DNA of 5,821 bases from Deltaproteobacteria bacterium (lineage in GTDB: Bacteria; Desulfobacterota; Binatia; DP-6): assembly GCA_005879205.1 (NCBI GenBank), contig VBLD01000213.1:3363-9183 (forward strand), given 5' to 3'. Every line of letters begins with the position of its first letter. Within the stretch, counting starts at the first letter, position 1. Both the position numbers and the translations under genes were made by a program. The notes below the pieces were generated by a model, which did no database searches, was not told where the DNA came from, and saw only the letters and a list, made by a program, of their open reading frames with translations. Below are positions 1 through 5,525 of this stretch, piece by piece.

Positions 1-530
1 ACGGCGTCGGCTCGCTGCTGGCGCGCGCCGGCCTCCTCACCAAGGTGGCGATGCCGCGGCAGATTGTGGTCTACGCGGCGATCCTGAACGCGCTCTTGAC
101 CTTCGCGATCAACCTGCTCGTGCTGGCCGCGCTCCTAGGTGCGACGGGGACGCCCGCCCGCCCCGCCATGCTCGTCTTCCCGATCCTGCTCGCCGACCTC
201 GTCTGTCTCACGCTCGGCGTCTCCCTCCTGCTCGCACCCCTCCACGTCCGCTACCACGACGTGGGATATCTCTGGGGTGTCGTCGTCCAGGTGGGCTTCT
301 GGCTGACGCCTATCATCTATCTCGACAGCATGATTCCGGCGCGCTGGCAATGGCTCGTCACCTACAACCCGATGGCGCGCATCGTGCAGTACAGCCGCCA
401 GGCCGTCATCGCCGGCACCTGGCCGGACTGGGTCGGCGTCACCAAGACGACGTTCACCGCCGTCGCCATGCTCGTCGTCGGCGCGCTCGCCTTCCGCCGT
501 CTCCAGGCGCGGCTCGTGGAGTACTTCTAG
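1..530 (+). CDS. wzm: ABC-2 type polysaccharide export permease, C-terminal part (Wzm-like), 5' truncated by window
   Basis: Membrane subunit of an ABC exporter that moves a lipid-linked polysaccharide across the inner membrane. The reading frame is open from the window edge (first whole codon at 3), leaving 175 residues before the TAG stop at 528-530. The in-frame GTG at 45 and ATG at 51 are internal, because the family-like segment LLTKVAMPRQ begins before them. About four hydrophobic segments are visible, near residues 22-46, 54-78, 87-107 and 148-164 of the partial protein. The block VRYHDVGYLW, then FWLTPIIY and YNPMARIVQYSRQ, is the characteristic C-terminal half of ABC-2 polysaccharide permeases: a charged loop before a helix, a 'TPIIY' turn, and 'NP' before the last helices. 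The protein ends in VEYF, as these permeases often do. The ATPase gene starts 1 bp downstream, which supports a Wzm/Wzt pair. The substrate cannot be read from this part. Confidence 0.93.
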   Translation, partial: GVGSLLARAGLLTKVAMPRQIVVYAAILNALLTFAINLLVLAALLGATGTPARPAMLVFPILLADLVCLTLGVSLLLAPLHVRYHDVGYLWGVVVQVGFWLTPIIYLDSMIPARWQWLVTYNPMARIVQYSRQAVIAGTWPDWVGVTKTTFTAVAMLVVGALAFRRLQARLVEYF

Positions 531-531
531 G

Positions 532-1779
532 ATGGCCGCGGTCGAGGTGGCGCACGTCTCCAAGACGTTTCGCATCCCGCACGAGCGTCACACCCACCTG
601 GCCGAGCGCCTCATCTCGCTCTTCCGGCCGGTCGGCTTCGAAACGCTCGCGGCGCTCAACGACGTGAGCCTCGAGATCCCCGCCGGGAGCTTCGTCGGGA
701 TCATCGGCGCCAACGGCTCCGGGAAATCGACGCTCCTCAAGGTGATCGCGGGCCTCCTCGTCCCGGACCAGGGCGAGGTGCGCGTCAACGGGACGCTGGC
801 GCCGCTGCTCGAGCTGGGCCTCGGCTTCCATCACGAGCTGACCGTCCACGAGAACGTCGTCCTCTACGGCAGCGTGCTCGGCTATCCCCGACGGGAGATC
901 GTCCGCCGGGTGGACGAGGTCATCGCCTTCGCGGGCCTCGAGCGCTTCCGCGACGCCAAGCTGAAGAGCCTCTCCTCGGGCATGCTCGTCCGCCTCGCCT
1001 TCGCCACCGCGCTGCGCGCCGACGCCGACGTGCTCCTCCTCGACGAGGTGCTGGCCGTGGGCGACGCCCAGTTCCAGCGGAAATGCATCGAGGTCTTCAC
1101 GGATCTCCGCCGGCAGCGGCGGACGATCGCCCTGGTGAGCCACGACCTGCTCGCCGTCCAACGCTTCTGCGACAAGGTCTTCTGGCTCGACCGCGGGCGG
1201 CTCGTGATGGGCGGCGATGCGGCCGAGGTCGTCCAGACTTACCTCGGCGTGGGCCAGTCGGTGGGCGCCCAGCTCTCCCTCGGCGGTGAGCCCGGCGATG
1301 CCTCCGAGCACCGCTACGGCGACGGCCTCGTGCGCTACGTCCGCGGCAGCCTGGAGTCCGAGGACGGTGCATCCGTCTGGCGCGTCAAGGCGGGCCAGCG
1401 GCTCGTGCTCCGCCTGGAGGTGGAGGCCCAGCGTCCCTGCGAGAACCCGGTCTTCGGCTTCATGCTTCGCTGTGGCGACCGCACGGTGTACTCCACCAAC
1501 ACCGTGCTGCTCGAGATCGAGACCGGGGGTCTCCTCGCCGGCGACCGCGCCGGGATCCGCATCCCGTTCGTCGCGGGGCTCGCCAACGGGCACTACGTCG
1601 TGACGGTGGTCATCGCCAGCCTCGACGCGACGATCCACGACTGGGTGAGCAACTTCATCGCTTTCCAGGTCGAGGGGAGCCGTTGCCTCGAAGGCGTGGC
1701 GGACCTGGGAGCCGAATTTCACTGGGAGCCGGAGGCGCGCCCGATGGGGCAGACGGCCGGGCAGAGGCAACCGTCTTGA
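532..1779 (+). CDS. wzt: Polysaccharide ABC transporter ATPase with C-terminal Wzt-type carbohydrate-binding domain
   Basis: Cytoplasmic ATPase partner of the upstream permease, 415 aa. The nucleotide-binding domain spans about residues 1-240. It has Walker A GANGSGKST (59-67), a signature in the Wzt/TagH form LSSGM (147-151) rather than LSGGQ, Walker B VLLLDEVLAVGD (167-178) and the H-loop His204 in LVSHD. Residues ~245-400 form a second domain rich in beta-strand pattern. It contains FGFMLRCGDRTVYSTNT (308-324), the typical heart of the Wzt C-terminal domain, and ends with a strand of F.VEGS type. In E. coli O8/O9a this domain binds the modified non-reducing end of the O-antigen, so by analogy this transporter may export a finished, end-capped chain. 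The length fits two-domain Wzt proteins; one-domain homologues are about 240-260 aa. The ATG at 532 is preceded by GGAG (518-521) and lies 1 bp after the permease stop, so the two are co-translated. The ligand is unknown. Confidence 0.95.
   Translation: MAAVEVAHVSKTFRIPHERHTHLAERLISLFRPVGFETLAALNDVSLEIPAGSFVGIIGANGSGKSTLLKVIAGLLVPDQGEVRVNGTLAPLLELGLGFHHELTVHENVVLYGSVLGYPRREIVRRVDEVIAFAGLERFRDAKLKSLSSGMLVRLAFATALRADADVLLLDEVLAVGDAQFQRKCIEVFTDLRRQRRTIALVSHDLLAVQRFCDKVFWLDRGRLVMGGDAAEVVQTYLGVGQSVGAQLSLGGEPGDASEHRYGDGLVRYVRGSLESEDGASVWRVKAGQRLVLRLEVEAQRPCENPVFGFMLRCGDRTVYSTNTVLLEIETGGLLAGDRAGIRIPFVAGLANGHYVVTVVIASLDATIHDWVSNFIAFQVEGSRCLEGVADLGAEFHWEPEARPMGQTAGQRQPS
1763..1767 (+). promoter_or_regulatory. 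Ribosome binding site supporting the TTG start of the glycosyltransferase
   Basis: AGAGG lies 8 nt before TTG 1776-1778, inside the last codons of the ATPase gene. It is the best Shine-Dalgarno-like site near this junction and favours the TTG that overlaps the ATPase stop codon over GTG 1791 or upstream TTG 1683. Confidence 0.5.
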
Positions 1780-2780
1780 GCGACAACAGCGTGCCGCGCG
1801 TCGCCGTGCTGATCCTCACCTGGAACCGGGTGAACGAGGTCGTCCCGTGCCTCGAGAGCTTCTCGTGCCTGGAGTATCCGAACTACGAGGTCCTCCTGGT
1901 CGACAACGGATCGGAAGACGAGACCGTGCCGACCGTCCACCAGCTCTTCCCGTGGGTCACGTTGATCGAGAACAAGCAGAACCTCGGCTTCTGCAAGGGC
2001 AACAACGTCGGCCTCCGTCACGTGCTCGAGGGGAACTTCGACTACGTGGTGCTGCTGAACAGCGACACCAAGGTGCTGCCGAACCTGCTGACGGAGCTGG
2101 TGGCCGCGATGCAGAGCGACCCGCGCATCGCGATCGCCGGCGCCAAGAACCTGCTCATGGAGAACCCGAGCTACACGTGGGGCAAGTACGGCCAGGTCAC
2201 CTGGGGCCCCATGCTCGTGAAGACCGTCGGCCGCTTCGCGCCCGACTGGCAGCTCCAGGAGCCGCTCAAGGACGTCGACTGGGTGATCGCCAACGGCTGC
2301 ATGATCGGCCGTGAGGCGCTGGTGAAGGTCGGTCTGTTCGACGAGGACTTCTGGCAGTGCAACGAGGACGTCGACTGGTCCTACCGGGCGCGCAAGGCCG
2401 GGTACCGGGTGGTCTACGTCGACCGCGCGGCGATCCTGCACAAGGGGGGGTCGAGCGCCGACCTCGGTCACAAGCGGGTCTTCTCCTACGGCTACTTCAT
2501 CGGCCGCAACGCCTTCACCTTCGCCCGCAAGCACGGCACGCTCTTCCAGAAGATCAAGCTCTTCGTCATGGTGTGGGTCGGCGTGCTCGGCCGCATCGCG
2601 TTCTTCACCCTCGACAACGCCAAGAACGCGATCCTCGGCCAGCGCGCCTTCATCCGCGGCATCAACGACGGCATCCGCGGCCGCCTGACCCCCGGGGAGA
2701 TCACCGTCAATATGGGCGGGGGCGGCCGCAACCTGCGGCAGGGCCGGCGCGCGCGCCTGCTGCGCTGGCTCGGCGTCTGA
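1776..2780 (+). CDS. GT2 family glycosyltransferase (rhamnosyltransferase-like)
   Basis: Inverting GT-A fold glycosyltransferase of family 2, 334 aa from TTG 1776. It probably adds a sugar from a nucleotide donor to the lipid-linked glycan at the cytoplasmic membrane face. Visible motifs are VAVLILTWNR at the N-terminus (first beta strand), VDNGSEDET (42-50), NLGFCKGNN (69-77), LLNSDT (93-98, the metal-binding DxD-equivalent NSD at 95-97), ANGCMIGREAL (172-182), and EDVDWSYRARKAGY (197-210) with the likely catalytic acidic cluster. HKGGSS follows at 222-227. This set is typical of WbbL-like rhamnosyltransferases, and an rmlD gene nearby makes dTDP-rhamnose a reasonable donor, but specificity is inferred only. 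Residues ~260-279 are hydrophobic and the tail RRARLLRWLGV is basic and amphipathic, suggesting membrane attachment. TTG 1776 overlaps the ATPase TGA (1777-1779) by 4 bp. A longer TTG start at 1683 would add 31 residues with no family resemblance and is not preferred. Confidence 0.93.
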   Translation: MSDNSVPRVAVLILTWNRVNEVVPCLESFSCLEYPNYEVLLVDNGSEDETVPTVHQLFPWVTLIENKQNLGFCKGNNVGLRHVLEGNFDYVVLLNSDTKVLPNLLTELVAAMQSDPRIAIAGAKNLLMENPSYTWGKYGQVTWGPMLVKTVGRFAPDWQLQEPLKDVDWVIANGCMIGREALVKVGLFDEDFWQCNEDVDWSYRARKAGYRVVYVDRAAILHKGGSSADLGHKRVFSYGYFIGRNAFTFARKHGTLFQKIKLFVMVWVGVLGRIAFFTLDNAKNAILGQRAFIRGINDGIRGRLTPGEITVNMGGGGRNLRQGRRARLLRWLGV

Positions 2781-2793
2781 GGCGGACCGCCGG

Positions 2794-4047
2794 ATGCGCG
2801 ACGACGTCAAGGCGTTCGTGGCGCTCGCCGCCCGGCTCTTCGACGTGCCCGCGCCGATCGTCGAGATCGGCTCGCTGCAGACCGCGGGCCAGGAGGGCTA
2901 CGCCGACCTGCGCGCCCTGTTTCCGGGCAAGGCGTACCTCGGCTGCGACCTGGTGGCCGGCCCGGGCGTCGACCGGGTGGAGGATGCCGAGGCGCTCGGC
3001 TTCGCGGACGCGTCGGTCGGCACGATCGTCGCGGCCGAGAGCCTCGAGCACGTCGCGGATCCGTACCGCGCCGTCGCCGAGATGCACCGGGTCGTCCGGC
3101 CCGGCGGCCTGGTGATCATCGCTGCGCCGTTCATCTTCCCGATCCACCACGAGCCCGACTTCACCCGCTTCACGCCCGAAGGGTTGCGCCGCCTCCTCTC
3201 GGTGTTCCCCGTCGCCACCGCCTACGCGCAGGGCGATGCGCAGTGGCCGCATACGGTGTACGGCCTCGCCGCCAAGGCCGGGGAGGCGGAGGAGCGCGCG
3301 CGCTTCGTCGCCCTCGCCTCCCGAATCGCCGACGAGTGGGAGCGGGCCGGCGTGCACGATCCCCTGCGCGCCTTCGTCCCGGTCTCGAGCGCGATGCGCC
3401 GCGACTCGGGCGACACCCGGCTCGAGCGGCTCGCCGCCGGCGGCTCGCTCGAGCAGACCTTCGAGTGCCCGCGGGCCGGCCTCTGCCGGATCGACGTCAA
3501 GCTGGACACGGGCGGAGGCGGGCGGCCGCTCACGCGGCTGACGCTCTTCAGCGAGGGCGACCTGAATGTCCCGGTCGCCAGCAGCGTGACGCGCCCCGTC
3601 TGGGGAAACCAGCGCTGGGTGGCATTCGCGTTTCCGTCCATCGCCGACTCGGCGGGACGACGCTACGTCTTCCGCCTGGAATGCCCGGACGCGACGCCGG
3701 AGGCGTGGGTGGCCGCCCACGTCGCGCGCGACGGCTCGCTCAGCTTCGAGGTCTTCGCCGGGCGGCCCGAGACGCCGGCGCGCGCGCGGCACGAGCCCAC
3801 ATCCCTGCCCTCCACCGTCCTCAGCGACGGCGAGCGCGTGATGCTCGCGACGTCCCGGGAGCTCGCCGACGCCATGCGCCGGCTGCTCGCCGCCACCGAG
3901 CGGCAGACGGCCGAGCTCGGGCGCATGCGGGACCAGCACCGGACGGCGCTCGCGCAGCTGTCGGAGCAGATGCTCAAGCTCGAGCTCGGCCTGGAGGCCG
4001 TGCGCAACCGCCACCGGTCGTGGCTCCGGCGGCTGCTCGGGCGCTGA
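2794..4047 (+). CDS. SAM-dependent methyltransferase with C-terminal beta-rich domain and coiled coil
   Basis: 417 aa. Residues ~1-165 are a class I (Methyltransf_11-like) methyltransferase. Motif I is IVEIGS (22-27) with few glycines, followed by YLGCDLVAGPGVD (48-60) with acidic Asp52, ESLEHVADPYRA (82-93) and the post-I block HRVVRPGGLVIIAAPF (98-113). FRFP-type text FPIHHEPDFTRFTPEGLRRL (115-134) is usual in methyltransferases of polysaccharide clusters. Residues ~215-322 look like a beta-sandwich: alternating hydrophobic strands, GNQRWVAFAFPSIADSAGRR (271-290) and YVFRLECPD (291-299). Residues ~345-408 show heptad spacing of hydrophobic or small residues (357, 361, 364, 368, 375, 378, 389, 393, 396, 400, 403), so a coiled coil is likely. 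The tail HRSWLRRLLGR is basic and amphipathic. The gene starts 13 bp after the glycosyltransferase with GAGG at 2779-2782. The methyl acceptor is unknown; a glycan is inferred from context. A role as chain capper or ruler is a hypothesis. Confidence 0.9.
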   Translation: MRDDVKAFVALAARLFDVPAPIVEIGSLQTAGQEGYADLRALFPGKAYLGCDLVAGPGVDRVEDAEALGFADASVGTIVAAESLEHVADPYRAVAEMHRVVRPGGLVIIAAPFIFPIHHEPDFTRFTPEGLRRLLSVFPVATAYAQGDAQWPHTVYGLAAKAGEAEERARFVALASRIADEWERAGVHDPLRAFVPVSSAMRRDSGDTRLERLAAGGSLEQTFECPRAGLCRIDVKLDTGGGGRPLTRLTLFSEGDLNVPVASSVTRPVWGNQRWVAFAFPSIADSAGRRYVFRLECPDATPEAWVAAHVARDGSLSFEVFAGRPETPARARHEPTSLPSTVLSDGERVMLATSRELADAMRRLLAATERQTAELGRMRDQHRTALAQLSEQMLKLELGLEAVRNRHRSWLRRLLGR

Positions 4048-4060
4048 GGATCCCCCTCAG
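4044..4060. terminator. Small palindrome holding both convergent stop codons; possible weak bidirectional terminator
   Basis: CTGAGG (4044-4049) and CCTCAG (4055-4060) form a perfect 6-bp stem with a 5-nt loop. A second pair, GCTCGG (4035-4040) and CCGAGC (4070-4075), surrounds it. The plus-strand TGA (4045-4047) and the minus-strand TGA (4059-4057) both sit in the inner stem. There is no T-tract on either side, so classical intrinsic termination is not supported, and the short stem may be chance in GC-rich DNA. Confidence 0.3.
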
Positions 4061-5340
4061 AACAGGTAGCCGAGCGCGCGCAGGCGCTTCCGCGTGGTAT
4101 CGCCGACGGGACCGCTCGCGGGCGTCTCCCCGAGCCGGCCCTGCCGCTCGCGCGCCACGGCGAGGATCCCGGAAGGCAGCCGTGGCGCGCCCGCCGGATT
4201 CGACTCCGCGGGGTCGCGCGCGAGATCGTACGTCTCGGAGTCCGGCGCGCCGGGATCGCGGGGCAGGAGCACCTTCACCGAATCGCGGATGATCGCCACC
4301 GAGTGCCACGAGAGATCGTAGGCCGATCCGGTGCGCGGCAGCTCGGCGATCACATCGGCGCCCCGGACGTCGTCGCCCCGGAGAAGCGGCACGAGCGACC
4401 GGCCCTCGAAGCGCGGCTCGCGCGGCAGGCCGAGGAGCTCGAGCAGCGTCGGCGCGACGTCGACCAGCGAGACCCGCTGCTCCACCACGCGCCCCCCGGG
4501 ATGGCCTGCGACCAGCATGATGAGCGGGACCCGGATCGCCGCCTCGTAGAGGCTCGACCCGTGCTCCATGAAGCCGTGCTCGTCGAACTCCTCGCCGTGA
4601 TCCGCCGTGACCACGACGATCGCGTGGTCGAGCACGCGGCGCTTCTCGAGCGCCCGGAAGAGGTCCCGGAGATGGGCGTCGAGCGACGCGGTCTCGGCGT
4701 CGTAGAGCGACTCGAGGAGGCGCACCTCGTCCGGCGAGAGCTCGCTCCACCGGAGATCGGTGAGCTTGCGGTTCGCCTCCTCCGCGCCCGGCCCGCCGTT
4801 GGCGAGACGCTGGCGGTAGTCGGCGGGCGGCTCGTAGGGCGCGTGCGGCTCCATGTACTGGAGGTAGAGGAAGAGCGGCCGCGGCAGCCACCGGCTCCAC
4901 GGCCAGGTGTTCCAGGCGCCGTCGATCCAGACGAGCGCCTTCTTGGTCAGCCGGTGCGCCCGCAGCTTGCGCACGGTCAGGAATGCCCGCCAGGTCCGGA
5001 ACCCCTGCCGGTAGCCGAGCTGACCGTCGAGCCGGAAGTTCGCCGAGAAGCCGCCCGCGAGGTAGCGGCGCGGCGCGAGCGTCTCGGCGAGCGTGACCTC
5101 GTCGGCGGCGAGCCGCGAGTCGAAGGTGGCGACGCGATGCTCGGACGGATACCTCGACGTGAACAGCGAGGCGACCGAGGGGCACGTCCACGAGCTCGCC
5201 GCGTAGGCGTTGGCGAAGACGACGCCGCGGCCGGCGAGCTCGTCGAGAAAGGGGGTGAGCCCCCTCCGGTTGCCGTAGGCCCCCAGGCGATCGGCGCGGA
5301 GCGTGTCGACCACTACGACGACGACGTTCGGCGGCGGCAC
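4057..5340 (-). CDS. Sulfatase-fold hydrolase of the alkaline phosphatase superfamily, Thr at nucleophile position
   Basis: About 427 aa from GTG 5340. The protein opens with PPPNVVVVVVDTLRADRLG, the N-terminal strand and metal-site Asp (D12) of the 'DTLRAD' sulfatase subgroup. WTCPSVASLFTSRYPSEH follows, with Thr52 where formylglycine sulfatases carry Cys/Ser of C/S-x-P-x-R; the Arg position is Val. Downstream are YMEPHAPYEPP with His166, VVTADHGEEFDEHGFMEHG with D247, H248 and H260, the block YEAAIRVPLIM, and VDVAPTLLELLGLP. The chain ends in GYLF. The whole sulfatase domain is therefore present. Known relatives cleave sulfate esters, phosphodiesters or transfer phosphoryl groups; the Thr suggests chemistry other than formylglycine sulfatase chemistry. 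No signal peptide or membrane helix is visible, which is unusual for an enzyme acting on exported glycan. GTG 5340 has no clear ribosome binding site. The frame is open back to 5598, but that would overlap rmlD and reads as non-family sequence. Other in-frame GTGs lie at 5442 and 5496. Confidence 0.88.
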   Translation of the reverse strand: MPPPNVVVVVVDTLRADRLGAYGNRRGLTPFLDELAGRGVVFANAYAASSWTCPSVASLFTSRYPSEHRVATFDSRLAADEVTLAETLAPRRYLAGGFSANFRLDGQLGYRQGFRTWRAFLTVRKLRAHRLTKKALVWIDGAWNTWPWSRWLPRPLFLYLQYMEPHAPYEPPADYRQRLANGGPGAEEANRKLTDLRWSELSPDEVRLLESLYDAETASLDAHLRDLFRALEKRRVLDHAIVVVTADHGEEFDEHGFMEHGSSLYEAAIRVPLIMLVAGHPGGRVVEQRVSLVDVAPTLLELLGLPREPRFEGRSLVPLLRGDDVRGADVIAELPRTGSAYDLSWHSVAIIRDSVKVLLPRDPGAPDSETYDLARDPAESNPAGAPRLPSGILAVARERQGRLGETPASGPVGDTTRKRLRALGYLF

Positions 5341-5365
5341 GGCGGGGTGGCAGCCGAGGGCCGCG

Positions 5366-5490
5366 GGCGGGACGGGGCACCGCCTCGGCTCCCGGTCGCT
5401 CCACGCGCGCCTCGAACCTGTGGCGTCCCCCCGCAGCTGCACGCGCGCGCGGGAGCTGCGGAGGTCGCCGCGGCGGTGCCCCGTCCCGCC
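5366..5490. repeat. Long inverted repeat, 24-nt arms (23 of 24 matching), enclosing a second hairpin
   Basis: The left arm at 5366-5389 contains ggcgggacggggcaccgcc (5366-5384), and its exact reverse complement is at 5472-5490. After one mismatch (5385/5471), four more bases pair (5386-5389 with 5467-5470). The 77 nt between the arms hold an 8-bp perfect stem, CCGCAGCT 5431-5438 with AGCTGCGG 5454-5461, and a weak 4-bp stem CCAC/GTGG (5401-5404, 5420-5423). As RNA from the minus strand this would fold into a long closing stem with one or two internal hairpins. It could be a REP/MITE-type element, an mRNA processing or attenuation structure, or a terminator. No T-tract, transposase or target duplication was seen. 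Confidence 0.75.
5431..5461. repeat. Hairpin with alternating CG loop inside the larger inverted repeat
   Basis: Perfect 8-bp arms CCGCAGCT and AGCTGCGG flank a 15-nt loop that is mostly alternating purine/pyrimidine (gcacgcgcgcgcg, 5439-5451), a Z-DNA-prone composition. On the minus strand the stem is followed by GGGG rather than T residues, so it does not look like a standard intrinsic terminator of rmlD. Confidence 0.55.
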
Positions 5491-5525
5491 TTGCACGGCG
5501 TGGCCGGAACGCGCTCGGGCGGCGC

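Larger units (their letters stand above)
5341..5525. other. Gap between rmlD and the sulfatase gene
   Basis: 185 bp lie between the rmlD stop and the preferred sulfatase start. The sulfatase frame has no stop here, but its translation is rich in Arg/Pro/Gly/Ala with no recognisable domain, so most of it is judged non-coding. Its content is a nested set of inverted repeats. No convincing promoter was seen. Confidence 0.55.

Noticed and set aside
45..530. GTG 45 or ATG 51 as the start of a complete permease gene
   Set aside because: The frame continues to the window edge with family-like sequence, and 160 residues is too short for a Wzm permease of about 260.
454..1770. Long open frame on the minus strand opposite the ATPase gene (438 codons)
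   Set aside because: It is the antisense of a clearly recognised gene, its translation is rich in Arg/Ala/Glu/Asp/His with no motif, and long antisense frames are expected at this GC content.
1719..2810. Minus-strand open frame opposite the glycosyltransferase
   Set aside because: Composition-driven shadow; no domain or start context, while the plus strand has full GT2 motifs.
2707..4014. Minus-strand open frame opposite the methyltransferase
   Set aside because: Shadow frame with low-complexity charged translation and no motif.
3974..5404. Second minus-strand frame over the sulfatase gene (476 codons)
   Set aside because: Mostly Arg/Ala/Pro/Gly; it overlaps the sulfatase in a different frame and shows no family features.
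5366..5490. Integron attC site or classical intrinsic terminator
   Set aside because: No GTTRRRY/RYYYAAC core pair is present for attC, and no T-tract follows the stems on either strand.
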